From positions 1 through 64,000 of the forward strand of contig JABGQM010000017.1 in NCBI GenBank assembly GCA_018648805.1: a DNA stretch of 64,000 nucleotides, given 5' to 3'. The translations under genes were made by a program, and so were the position numbers. This stretch comes from Verrucomicrobiota bacterium. Its GTDB lineage: Bacteria > Verrucomicrobiota > Kiritimatiellia > UBA8416 > JABMPJ01. Positions 30,784-39,107 of this stretch are shown one piece after another (the first letter of the stretch is position 1; each line of letters starts with the position of its first letter). The notes below the pieces were generated by a model, which did not search any database, was not told the origin of the DNA, and saw only the letters and a program-made list of their open reading frames with translations.

Positions 30784-31257
30784 ATGATACAGTCGCCCTG
30801 CATGGACCGAGTCCAGCGTGAGATGCGCCCGGGTGTGATTACGCAGAATGGTTTCCTGGGGAGCGACCACCGCAGTCTTCAGGAAATTCTTGACCATGAC
30901 GATGCCACGGTGCGGCGGCTCAACCTGACGCACCAGGCCATCGCCGCGCGCATGTGCGCGCTGCGCGATGCGGGGGAGAAGGGACTGGGGGAGACGATCG
31001 CCGTGGCGCCCTGCTTCGAGATCCGGGTGGATAGCGTGCGCGGCAAGCTGCCCTGTCCCTTCATGGGGGGCACCATTGTACAGAAGCTCAACACGACTGT
31101 GCGCCATACCGTGTTGGACCGTGAAGTGACCTATACCGACCTGAACATCCACATGATCGAGGAGCACGGCTTCTACGAAGGCCACGGCTCGCTGTTCCGG
31201 ATGGCGCCGGAGGAGCTGGTGGCGATTTTGGAGATGGGGGAGGACGACGGGGCGTAA
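30784..31257 (+). CDS. Conserved-looking hypothetical protein after nqrF
   Basis: Encodes 157 aa and I do not recognise the family. It is soluble, with mixed alpha/beta composition. Features include MRPGVITQNGFLG near the N-terminus, two Cys in the middle (VAPCFEIRV and KLPCPFMGG), a His-rich stretch NIHMIEEHGFYEGHGS, and a C-terminal ELVAILEM helix. It starts 10 bp after nqrF with a strong AGGAGG, so it is almost certainly co-transcribed. A hairpin at 31265-31294 closes the unit. It could be an accessory or assembly factor of the complex, by position only. Confidence 0.75.
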   Translation: MIQSPCMDRVQREMRPGVITQNGFLGSDHRSLQEILDHDDATVRRLNLTHQAIAARMCALRDAGEKGLGETIAVAPCFEIRVDSVRGKLPCPFMGGTIVQKLNTTVRHTVLDREVTYTDLNIHMIEEHGFYEGHGSLFRMAPEELVAILEMGEDDGA

Positions 31258-31264
31258 CAGAGAA

Positions 31265-31294
31265 AACGGACGCTACCTTGCGGCAACGTCCGTT
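31265..31294. terminator. Hairpin closing the nqr-like operon
   Basis: Perfect 8-bp stem AACGGACG / CGTCCGTT with a 14-nt loop, between the convergent nqr-linked hypothetical gene and the superoxide reductase-like gene. The terminal A/T bases give only a short U run, so termination in both directions is plausible but not certain. Confidence 0.55.
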
Positions 31295-31318
31295 CGATGG
31301 CTTCGCTATCCGACGCGC

Positions 31319-31762
31319 TTACACCTCGACCTGTGCCATCCAGTTGCCGTGCTGGTTGCAGTTCTCGATGGCCGTGATGGTGCCCTTTGGATCGTTCAGG
31401 TGCAGTGCCGCGCCGGGGTTGCAGGCGCCCGGTGAGAGCCATACGCGCGAGATGAACTTGCTGTTCAGGTAGTAGTCGATACAGCGGATGAAGTGGGCAT
31501 CTTCCATGACGTGCAGGATCTCGCCCACACGCACGTGGACATCGGTGCAGCACTGGTTCGGCACCAGACCGCACTCTTTTACAACCACGATCTGCGGAAT
31601 ATGCTTCTTCTCGGCATCGGTCAAATTCGCGGCATCCGCCGGCTGCTTGATGGCCTCCGCGTTCTCGCTGAAGGCCTCTTTGCCCGCGCGGCAGACCATG
31701 CAGGTTTCGGGGGCCTCGTTGAATTCAATGTGTCCGCAGACACCACATTCTAATGTTGTCAT
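31319..31762 (-). CDS. Superoxide reductase-like (desulfoferrodoxin-type) protein
   Basis: Encodes 147 aa. The N-terminal rubredoxin-like knuckle has CGVCG (C6, C9) and CMVC. The C-terminal superoxide reductase domain has the expected iron ligands: KKHIPQ, HVMEDAHFIRCI and ENCNQHGNW, giving four His and one Cys. It reduces superoxide to peroxide without forming oxygen, with electrons from rubredoxin, which is encoded 5 kb away. The linker between the domains is longer than in classical desulfoferrodoxin. The ATG at 31762 follows AAAGGAG. It is convergent with the nqr-like operon. Confidence 0.9.
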   Translation of the reverse strand: MTTLECGVCGHIEFNEAPETCMVCRAGKEAFSENAEAIKQPADAANLTDAEKKHIPQIVVVKECGLVPNQCCTDVHVRVGEILHVMEDAHFIRCIDYYLNSKFISRVWLSPGACNPGAALHLNDPKGTITAIENCNQHGNWMAQVEV

Positions 31763-31824
31763 AGTGGGTTCTCCTTTCGGGGGTTTTCCCCGCCTCTTCT
31801 TGTTGTCATACTTAACAGGTTCGA

Positions 31825-32850
31825 TCATGCCCCCTCTTTGGGCGGATTGCAAGTCTTACGCCACGCCTTCCGCAGCCATGGCAGTGCCAGCACGACCAGC
31901 AGCACAACGGCCGCGGCGTTCTGCCACGGGGCCGTGTGGTGGGCCTCCGCCGTAATGCCCCGGCGCAGCACTGTGGCCGGAATCCAGATGTCCATCAGGA
32001 TGCCGGAACCCAGCGCGGTCAACGCCACCGAGCAGAGGAAGGCCACGCCGGCGCGCGTGCCGAAAAGTCGCCAGATCGTGGTGATGGCGGCGGCGTTGGT
32101 GGCGGGGCCGGTCATCAGAAAGACCAGCGCCGCTCCTGGGGAGACCCCCTTCAGGATCATGGCGGCCGCAATCGGGATGGATGCGGTGGCACAGACATAG
32201 ACCGGGATGCCGAGGGCCAGCATGAGGAGCATGGCCGGCAGTCCCTCGCCGATGTGTTCGGTGAAGAGCGTGGCAGGGACAAAGGCTGAGATGAGTCCGG
32301 CAATGACGAGGCCGATCAGGAGCGGGCCACTGACATCATCCACCAGTGTGACGAATCCGTGCTGCATGGCGCGCATGAAGCGGTTGCCCTTGGCCTCGCT
32401 GCAGCAGCATGTGGCGGGGTCGCTGTCAACGGGGGGGGCGTCCGCAGGGCCGAACAGATCGACGATACCGCCGCCGAACACGCCACTGACAAAGGCGCAC
32501 AGCGTGCGAAAGATGGCGAAGACCGGCCCCATCAGGCTGACCGTGGCCAGAATGCTGTCGATGCCGGTCTGGGGTGTCGAAATGAGAAAGGCGGATGTGG
32601 CGCCATGGCCGGCCCCGTGCCGGCGCAGGGATGCCGCCACGGGGATCACGCTGCATGAGCAGAGCGGCAGCGGTATGCCGAAGAGGGAGGCCTTGATGAT
32701 CGGCCAGATGCCGCGTCCGCCCAGGTGGGTCTCCACCAGTCGCGGCGAGATGAACATCGAGAGCATGCCGGCCATGAAGAACCCAAACAGCAGGTAGGGT
32801 GCCATGGCCGTCAGCGTGTGCCAGGCCGCATACAGTACATCCATCAACAT
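31825..32850 (-). CDS. Cu/Zn-type efflux permease (SO_0444/COG0701 family)
   Basis: Encodes 341 aa from the ATG at 32850, which has GAGGGG upstream; another ATG lies four codons earlier (32862). It has about eight to ten hydrophobic helices. Diagnostic permease segments are PLCSCSVIPVAASLRRHGAG and TGPATNAAAITTIWR, and a cytoplasmic Cys cluster DPATCCCSE (near 145) could bind metal. The family is linked to metal(loid) efflux. It lies 62 bp before the superoxide reductase-like gene on the same strand, so they may share a message. Confidence 0.87.
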   Translation of the reverse strand: MLMDVLYAAWHTLTAMAPYLLFGFFMAGMLSMFISPRLVETHLGGRGIWPIIKASLFGIPLPLCSCSVIPVAASLRRHGAGHGATSAFLISTPQTGIDSILATVSLMGPVFAIFRTLCAFVSGVFGGGIVDLFGPADAPPVDSDPATCCCSEAKGNRFMRAMQHGFVTLVDDVSGPLLIGLVIAGLISAFVPATLFTEHIGEGLPAMLLMLALGIPVYVCATASIPIAAAMILKGVSPGAALVFLMTGPATNAAAITTIWRLFGTRAGVAFLCSVALTALGSGILMDIWIPATVLRRGITAEAHHTAPWQNAAAVVLLVVLALPWLRKAWRKTCNPPKEGA

Positions 32851-33007
32851 AATGCCCCTCATCTACCACAGGGGGTGGCGCCCGGCGAGTGTAAAGAGCG
32901 GGCGGGCACCGGGATTCTGCTTGTTATGCAGGCGGTGGGTTGCCTAGCATGGCAGTGGCTCACGGAAGATCTGTAGCCCTGGATCGTTCGGCGCACGGGG
33001 GAACGCG

Positions 33008-34555
33008 ATGACGGAGAGAAATGTCAGCTCAGAGGACCTGATCCGCCTGGAGAAGGACCGCTCCCGGATGTATCTTAACATCACGGGGTCGATGATTGTC
33101 GTGCTCGACCGGCAGGGCCGGGTCTCGCTGATCAACCGGGCCGGCTGCGATGTGTTGAATTGCCCTGAGACCGACATTGTCGGGCAGGATTGGTTTGAGA
33201 CCTTTGTGCCGGAGGACAACCGCGTGGCGACGCGTGAGGCCTTTGGTCGGTTGATGGCCGGTGAACTTGAGACCATAGATCGCTATGAGAACAGGGTAAT
33301 CAGTCGTGGCCGGGGCGACCGTATGATGGCTTGGCGCAACACGCTGGTGCATAGTGACGACGGCACCATCGTGGGTACGCTCAGCTCGGGGGAGGACATC
33401 ACCGACCGGCTGCGCATGGAATCCGCGCTGCGCGAGAGTGAGCGCATGGATGCGCTGGGAGCCTTGGCCGAAACCGTATCGCAGAATTTTGGGAATATCC
33501 TGTCCGCGATCGACGGCTACGCGTCATTTCTGGTCGACAGCCTGATACCCGAGACGCGGGCCCATCGCCACGCCCAGTGCATTGTGGATGCCACGCGGCA
33601 TGCCTCCGAGCTGACCCGGCGCCTGATGCACGTGGCCAAGGCCAGTAGCTCCGGCAACGTGTCGGTCGCGCCGGTGGCCCTGGGGGATGTCGTGCGGCGC
33701 ACTCTGGAGCTGATGGACCATGTTTTGGTGCCGCGTAACGTGGAAGCCGTAGTGCATACCGCGGCACTGCCCCACGTGGAAGCCGATGCCGATCAGTTGA
33801 TCGATGTCCTCATGAGCATCCTGACCAACTCGGCCGAGGCTATGCCCCAGGGCGGGGTGATCCGGATCGATACGATCGAACGGCGGATCCTGAAGCCGCG
33901 TGTCAATCCCCAGGCCCGGGGCGGGGTGTTTGTGGGACTGCGCATACGTGATACGGGTACCGGCATGAGCCGCTCAGTGGTGCGCCGCATCTTCGAACCG
34001 CTCTTCACGACCAAGACGGGGGCCGAGGCGCTTGGCCTGGGGCTGCCCGTGGCCCAGAGCATCGTGCAGGCCATGGGTGGCTGGATCGATGTCCGGAGCC
34101 GCGAAGGCACGGGAACTATTTTCCGCCTCTTCCTGCGCAAGGACACCTCGGACCGTACCGAGGTGCCCCTCGTACCTCAGAGTCAGAGCATCCTCGTGGT
34201 CGACGATACCCCCGAAGATCTGCTCTTGATGCGGACGGCTCTACAGGGGGCCGGGCATACGGTGTATACGGCGAGCGATGCGGGCATAGCGTTGCAGAAC
34301 TACCGCGAACGACGAGGCGAAATCGCAGTGGCCGTGGTTGATTTCATGCTGCCGACACCTGGCGGGGTGGCTCTGCCCGAGCAGATCCTGAGCATGGACC
34401 CTCAGGCACCGGTGATCGTGACGTCTGGTTTCTCACGCGAGTATGTGCGTGAGCACCTCTCCTCATCGACCTGGACGTTTCTGCAGAAACCCTACACGGC
34501 GGAGCAGTTTATGGAGGCGGTGGCGCGGGTCCTGGCACGGCAGCAGGATCGTTAG
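33008..34555 (+). CDS. Hybrid PAS sensor kinase with receiver, phosphoacceptor His replaced
   Basis: Encodes 515 aa. A PAS domain (about 20-135) and a kinase core are followed by a receiver (about 393-510). The H-box, normally AHDFNN, reads SQNFGN (Q159): the phosphoacceptor His is Gln, by the codon CAG. The ATPase domain looks intact (LTNSAEAM, DTGTGMS, GLGLPVAQSI). The receiver has its Asp in VVDFMLP (about 445), the DDTPED acidic pair and QKPY Lys. No membrane segment is seen. It could bind ATP without autophosphorylating on His, or act through a partner kinase. It is a single gene, divergent from the permease. Confidence 0.88.
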   Translation: MTERNVSSEDLIRLEKDRSRMYLNITGSMIVVLDRQGRVSLINRAGCDVLNCPETDIVGQDWFETFVPEDNRVATREAFGRLMAGELETIDRYENRVISRGRGDRMMAWRNTLVHSDDGTIVGTLSSGEDITDRLRMESALRESERMDALGALAETVSQNFGNILSAIDGYASFLVDSLIPETRAHRHAQCIVDATRHASELTRRLMHVAKASSSGNVSVAPVALGDVVRRTLELMDHVLVPRNVEAVVHTAALPHVEADADQLIDVLMSILTNSAEAMPQGGVIRIDTIERRILKPRVNPQARGGVFVGLRIRDTGTGMSRSVVRRIFEPLFTTKTGAEALGLGLPVAQSIVQAMGGWIDVRSREGTGTIFRLFLRKDTSDRTEVPLVPQSQSILVVDDTPEDLLLMRTALQGAGHTVYTASDAGIALQNYRERRGEIAVAVVDFMLPTPGGVALPEQILSMDPQAPVIVTSGFSREYVREHLSSSTWTFLQKPYTAEQFMEAVARVLARQQDR

Positions 34556-34594
34556 TTCATCGACGCGATCGACTGCCGTTGAGCGTGCTCGGGA

Positions 34595-34771
34595 CTAAGC
34601 TTCGAGCGGCATCGGATTGCAGAGATTCTTCGCTGCATCGGCCACACGTCCGCAGTTGAAGCAGATGAACGTGGGGGCTTTGACCAGTTCCTTGACTGCA
34701 TCAAATTTCTTTTCGCTGACCAGTACACACAGGTGTCCGGTGTGGTCGCCTTTGCAGCATGTGTCACTCAT
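34595..34771 (-). CDS. Small Cys-rich, probably metal-binding protein
   Basis: Encodes 58 aa. Six Cys occur as CC (5-6), C15, a CFNC zinc-knuckle-like pair (38, 41) and C51, plus His at 10 and 13. The central part, VSEKKFDAVKELVKAPTFIC, is amphipathic. The pattern suggests a bound zinc or iron, but I do not recognise a named family. The ATG at 34771 follows GAGAGGA. It lies just upstream of zwf on the same strand reversed in order, starting 39 bp beyond the zwf stop, so it could be the tail gene of the dsbD-zwf unit. Confidence 0.7.
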   Translation of the reverse strand: MSDTCCKGDHTGHLCVLVSEKKFDAVKELVKAPTFICFNCGRVADAAKNLCNPMPLEA

Positions 34772-34809
34772 GGGTAGTGTCCTCTCTCGACGGTTCAAAA
34801 GAAACGGGG

Positions 34810-36285
34810 TTACTGTCGCCACACGGTATTGGCCCGCACGGCCAGGTCCATGGCTTCGGCCGGGCCGCTACTGCCAAAGGGGTACGGTAACGGCCGGATA
34901 TGGTTGGCGTCAATCGTATCAAGTACGGGCGTGAAAATATCCCAGGCCGCGGCGAGTTCTTTGCTGCCGATAAAGAGGCTCTTTTCGCCCTGAATAACAT
35001 CCAGCAGGAGGTCTTCGTAGGCATCCGGGATGAGTTCAGAGAAGGCGGTGTTGTACTGCATGTCGAGGTCGCGCGATTCCATCTCCAATCCGAGCCCGGG
35101 AACCTTGCTCGTGATGCGGAAGATGATGGCCTCATCGGGCTGGACGCGAATGACCAGCTCGTTGGTATGCGGGCAGCCTTCCTCCTCGCAGAACACGCAG
35201 TTATCGATCTCGCGGAAGAGAATGCGTATCTCGGTGGTCTTGCGGTCCAGCGCCTTGCCGGCGCGCAGCAGAAATGGCACACCCGCCCAGCGCTCATTGT
35301 TGATGTGCAGCAGCGTGGCGGCATAGGTGCAGGTCAGTGAGTCATTCGGCACGCTATCGTCATCGACGTAGCCCACCTGGGCAGGCTGGCCCGCCGGGGC
35401 GGCCGTATATTGCCCCAGGACGATGTCCTCAATCCCGACGGGTGTGATGTGCTCGAGGAGGCGTACTTTTTCTTTGCGGATCGAGGCGGAGGTATGGTGC
35501 GAGGGGGGCTCCATGGCCACCAGTGACACCATCTGCAGGAGGTGGTTCTGCACCACATCGCGCACGATGCCGTACTGGTCGAAATAGCCGCCACGGCCTT
35601 CAATGCCGATCGGTTCAGCCCAGGAGATTTGGACACTCTGGACGTGTTCACGGCTCCACAGGGGCTCAAAAATACGGTTGGCGAAACGCAGAACCATCAG
35701 GTTCTGGATCACTTCCTTCCCCAGATAGTGGTCGATTCGGAAGATCTGGTGCTCGGAGAAGACCAGCCCGAGCTCACGTACGAGCTCGTCAGACGAGCTG
35801 CGGTCATGCCCGAACGGCTTTTCGATTACGACGCGTGACCAGGGCGAGGTCTCGCCGCAATAGACAAACCCGGCGTTGCCGAGCGCGCGTGCCACGTCGA
35901 GGAAAACCGAGGGGGGGATGGCCAGGTAGAACAGGCGGTTGACGCGGCTGTGGTCTTCGAACTGTTGCAGATGCGTGAAGAGGTCGAGAAACGCATCGGT
36001 CGAGCCATACTGGCCGCTGACATAGTGACACATGGAGAGAAACTTTTCCATTTTCTCCGCGCATGAGGCCTCGCCGGGGGTATAGCGGCAGGTCAGGTGT
36101 TCGGTGATACGCTCCCGGAATTCCGCATGGCCCATTTCCGAGCGGGCGAATCCTGTAATCGTGAGCTTTTCCGGCAGAAATCCCTGGCAGTAGAGCGCGA
36201 ACAGTGCAGGGAAAATTTTGCGTTTGGCCAGGTCGCCCGAGGCCCCAATGACAACAATCGACAGTGTATCCAACTCTGACTTCAC
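34810..36285 (-). CDS. zwf: Glucose-6-phosphate 1-dehydrogenase
   Basis: Encodes 491 aa, standard length. It oxidises glucose 6-phosphate to the lactone, making NADPH. The NADP fold has GASGDLAKRKIFPAL (15-29) and the active-site RIDHYLGKE motif is intact with its catalytic His. The start is GTG; the SD GAGGAG is formed by the last codons of dsbD, whose stop lies 1 bp or so before, so translation is coupled. Pairing with a disulfide reductase suggests NADPH supply for thiol chemistry. No gnd or pgl is nearby. Confidence 0.96.
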   Translation of the reverse strand: MKSELDTLSIVVIGASGDLAKRKIFPALFALYCQGFLPEKLTITGFARSEMGHAEFRERITEHLTCRYTPGEASCAEKMEKFLSMCHYVSGQYGSTDAFLDLFTHLQQFEDHSRVNRLFYLAIPPSVFLDVARALGNAGFVYCGETSPWSRVVIEKPFGHDRSSSDELVRELGLVFSEHQIFRIDHYLGKEVIQNLMVLRFANRIFEPLWSREHVQSVQISWAEPIGIEGRGGYFDQYGIVRDVVQNHLLQMVSLVAMEPPSHHTSASIRKEKVRLLEHITPVGIEDIVLGQYTAAPAGQPAQVGYVDDDSVPNDSLTCTYAATLLHINNERWAGVPFLLRAGKALDRKTTEIRILFREIDNCVFCEEEGCPHTNELVIRVQPDEAIIFRITSKVPGLGLEMESRDLDMQYNTAFSELIPDAYEDLLLDVIQGEKSLFIGSKELAAAWDIFTPVLDTIDANHIRPLPYPFGSSGPAEAMDLAVRANTVWRQ

Positions 36286-36288
36286 TCG

Positions 36289-37881
36289 TTACTCCTCGTC
36301 GTTTGGCAATAGCACTACGTATGTCGGCAGGCCAATCGCATCAAAACGGTCCAGCATCGCCTTGGTCTCGGCTTGGGCAATGTCTTCGGCCTGCACCTTG
36401 ACCCGCACGAAATTGTCGAGGACCGCCACGACGGCGGGATCCTTGAACGTGGTCTTATCCATCTTGAGGCAGTTCTTACACCAACTGGCCCAGAAATCGA
36501 TAAAGACGGGCTGTTGGGTCTTGCTGGCCTCCAGCAGAGCGTCGTCCAGTGATGTCAGCCAGCCGCTCTCGACCTGTTCCTTTTGCGCGCTAGTGACCGC
36601 CTCGCGGGCGCCAGCGGTGCGGGAAAGCAGGAGTGAAACGCCCAGCTTGCCGTACCAGAGGGCGAAGCCGATGATGATGACGCCGAAAGCTATTTTAACG
36701 CGCTCCATCCACTTGCCCGGCTTGGGCAGGAAGGAGAGTCCGGCTCCCGCAAAAGGCCAGGGCAGAGCCATGCCGACGCCCAGCAAGAACGGAAGCAGTA
36801 GCCCCACGCTGTTGCCGCGCGTGTAGAGGTCGGCTGCCAGCAAGAGCACCGAGATCAGGACCGGGGCGACGCAGGCACCGGCCAACAGGGCGGCGATGCC
36901 GCCCAGGAGCAGGGCCTTGATGAAGCCGCCCTTGCGCTTGGGGCCGGCAGTGGCCTGGAAGCGTGACAGGTCGATCATGAAGACGTCAAACATCGCCAGA
37001 GCGAGTGCGATGAAAATAACCGCAATGGAGAGGTTGAACCAGGGCGAGGCGTTGAGGGTGCCGAACTTGGCCCCGGTCAGGATGACCACCAGGCCCAGCA
37101 CGCCATAGACCAGCGCAATGCCCACCCCATAGGCGGCGCCCAAGGCAAACCCTCGTGCGCGCGAGCCGGCCTGTGCCCCGGCACCGATAATGGCAATGTT
37201 GATCGGAATCATGGGCAGCACGCAGGGCGTTAGGTTGAGCGCCAGCCCGCCAAGAAGGATCAGCACTATGACCAGCCAGGCGCCACGGGATTCAAGCGCC
37301 CTGCGGAGGGGGTCATCCTGCAGGCTGCCGCTGCGAGCCTCCTCGAGAAAGGTGATGAATGGCTCGCCCTTGAGATAACCGGCATGCGTACCGGCGATGC
37401 GGAAGGCATCCAGGCCGGTCATCCAGGAGGCGGCCTCCGTCACCGCAGGGGACGACGGCGGGACATCCGGAACGGGCACGGTTGCAGCCCCGCCCAGCTG
37501 AAAGGTCTCGGTCATGGGGCGAAAGCAGATGGAGTCATTACAGGCCTGGTAGCCGACCACGAGCGGAATGCCGCCCGATGGTACCTCCGCGGGACGATAG
37601 GTGAACGTTACGTCGTGATCGTATACGCCGACCTTCTCGCCGCTGAAGGGATCGTCCTTCAGCGTGGCGGTGGGGGCTTCGAGGGGGGTCAACGCTACCG
37701 GCGGGGCCGCGATGGCGACTTGGTCGGCATAGACGTAGTGATGAGGCGGGACGGCAAACCGGACCACCACGGTGGGGTGTCCGGTCGCACCTTCCAGCGA
37801 TGCGGAGACGGCAACTTCTTCGATCTGGGCGTGGAGGCCGGGCACAATGGCCAGCATGAACAGGGCCAAGAAACGTCGCAT
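36289..37881 (-). CDS. dsbD: Thiol:disulfide interchange protein DsbD
   Basis: Encodes 530 aa. A signal peptide (MRRFLALFMLAIVPGLHA) leads a periplasmic DsbDalpha-like domain with the redox pair in GYQACNDSICFRP. Eight hydrophobic helices (about 225-440) hold the membrane Cys in NLTPCVLPM and GACVAPV. The C-terminal thioredoxin domain has WASWCKNCLKMD. It moves electrons from cytoplasmic thioredoxin to periplasmic thiol proteins. The ATG at 37881 follows GGGAGG. It is translationally coupled to zwf. The thioredoxin-fold proteins at 39-42 kb are possible partners. Confidence 0.95.
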   Translation of the reverse strand: MRRFLALFMLAIVPGLHAQIEEVAVSASLEGATGHPTVVVRFAVPPHHYVYADQVAIAAPPVALTPLEAPTATLKDDPFSGEKVGVYDHDVTFTYRPAEVPSGGIPLVVGYQACNDSICFRPMTETFQLGGAATVPVPDVPPSSPAVTEAASWMTGLDAFRIAGTHAGYLKGEPFITFLEEARSGSLQDDPLRRALESRGAWLVIVLILLGGLALNLTPCVLPMIPINIAIIGAGAQAGSRARGFALGAAYGVGIALVYGVLGLVVILTGAKFGTLNASPWFNLSIAVIFIALALAMFDVFMIDLSRFQATAGPKRKGGFIKALLLGGIAALLAGACVAPVLISVLLLAADLYTRGNSVGLLLPFLLGVGMALPWPFAGAGLSFLPKPGKWMERVKIAFGVIIIGFALWYGKLGVSLLLSRTAGAREAVTSAQKEQVESGWLTSLDDALLEASKTQQPVFIDFWASWCKNCLKMDKTTFKDPAVVAVLDNFVRVKVQAEDIAQAETKAMLDRFDAIGLPTYVVLLPNDEE

Positions 37882-37912
37882 GATGCCTCCCTCTTTCGCG
37901 TGACCCGCTATC

Positions 37913-38434
37913 TCAGGCCTTGGCCACCAGGTCGGCCGGCATGTTGAAGGCGCGTGTGCCCAATTCACGGTCGATCATGAGCAGGCCACTGCCATGGCTG
38001 CCGGCCAGCTTGAGTTGATCGATGATCTCGCCGACACTCTCCTCTTCCTCAACCTGTTCTGTGACATACCACTGCAGAAAGATGGCCGTGGCATTGTCGT
38101 TCTCTTCGCGGGCTGTGGCAACGAGCGCGTTGATAAGGCCGGTGACCTGTTGCTCGTGGGCCAGCGTATCGTCGAGCGCCTGCGCCAGGGAGTCGAAGTC
38201 CGCGGGCGGTTTCTCGATCGCCTCCAGGATGACCTGGCGCCCCTGGCTGCTGACATAGTCGTAGAAACGCCAGACGTGCGTCATCTCCTCCTGGGCCTGC
38301 ACGAAGAACCAGCTTGATGCGCCGCGCATGCCCTGCGTGCCTGCATAGCTGGCCATTGCCAGGTAGAGGTAGGCCGAATACAACTCGGCGTTGATCTGCT
38401 TATTCAGTGCTTCTGTCATCTTGTCTGTGATCAT
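37913..38434 (-). CDS. ftnA: Bacterial non-heme ferritin
   Basis: Encodes 173 aa, normal for FtnA. It is a four-helix iron storage subunit that assembles into a 24-mer shell. Ferroxidase-centre residues are visible: E17 region (INAELYSAYLYLAM), EEMTH in helix B (Glu and His) and E/Q residues in AREENDNATAIFLQWYVTEQVEEE. GGGAG lies before the ATG. It is directly downstream of rubrerythrin (14 bp) on the minus strand, in the tail of the thioredoxin-fold/rubrerythrin gene series. Confidence 0.96.
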   Translation of the reverse strand: MITDKMTEALNKQINAELYSAYLYLAMASYAGTQGMRGASSWFFVQAQEEMTHVWRFYDYVSSQGRQVILEAIEKPPADFDSLAQALDDTLAHEQQVTGLINALVATAREENDNATAIFLQWYVTEQVEEEESVGEIIDQLKLAGSHGSGLLMIDRELGTRAFNMPADLVAKA

Positions 38435-38448
38435 AGCTTTGTTACTCC

Positions 38449-39021
38449 CTACCAGTTCTCTCCCAGCAATTCAAAGTAGGCCTGCGGATGGGCACAGGCG
38501 GGGCATATTTTCGGGGCACTGGTGCCGGTGTGCACATAGCCGCACTTGATACAGCGCCAGGTCACGGGCTCGTCACGCGTGAAAACCTTCGCGTTGTCGA
38601 TGTTGGCTTTCAGCTCCAGGTAGCGCTTTTCATGCTGCTTCTCGGCCACGGCAATGGAGGCGAAGAGCGTCGCAATCTCGTCAAAGCCCTCCTCACGCGC
38701 CGTCTTGGCAAACCCGGGATACATGTCGGTCCACTCGTGGTTCTCGCCCGCGGCCCCGGCCGCCAAGTTGTCGGTCGTATCGCCCACTACACCAAACGGG
38801 AAGGCGGCCGTGATCTCGACGTCGCCACCGGTCATCTTCTTGAAGAGCGATGAGGCGTGCTGCTTCTCCTGGTTCGCCGTCTCCTCAAAGACGTCGGCGA
38901 TCTGCTGAAAGCCCTCTTTGCGGGCCTTCTTGGCGTAGTAGGTGTAGCGGTTACGGGCCTGTGATTCTCCCGCAAACGCGGCCATCAGGTTCTTCTCTGT
39001 CTGGCTTCCGTTAAGATCCAT
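38449..39021 (-). CDS. rbr: Rubrerythrin
   Basis: Encodes 190 aa, typical rubrerythrin. The diiron four-helix domain has [29 protein letters not shown] and [12 protein letters not shown] (ExxH pairs). The C-terminal rubredoxin domain has CIKCGYVH and CPACAHPQ. It reduces hydrogen peroxide with rubredoxin-derived electrons. The ATG at 39021 follows GAGGAAG. It lies between the YyaL-like gene and ferritin, 86 bp and 14 bp away, on the same strand, so it probably belongs to the redox operon read from the promoter near 42.1 kb. Confidence 0.96.
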   Translation of the reverse strand: MDLNGSQTEKNLMAAFAGESQARNRYTYYAKKARKEGFQQIADVFEETANQEKQHASSLFKKMTGGDVEITAAFPFGVVGDTTDNLAAGAAGENHEWTDMYPGFAKTAREEGFDEIATLFASIAVAEKQHEKRYLELKANIDNAKVFTRDEPVTWRCIKCGYVHTGTSAPKICPACAHPQAYFELLGENW

Positions 39022-39060
39022 ATCTAGCTTCCTCTCTGTTGACGCAAACTGCACTGGCTG

Positions 39061-39087
39061 CCATTGGGCCGCGCCTGGCCGCAATGG
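39061..39087. other. Hairpin between YyaL-like gene and rubrerythrin
   Basis: Stem CCATTG-GGCC / GGCC-G-CAATGG with one bulged base and a 6-nt loop. No U-tract follows on the minus strand, so it may be a processing or partial termination site within the redox gene series. Confidence 0.45.
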
Positions 39088-39107
39088 AATTCCGATTGAA
39101 CTTCAGT

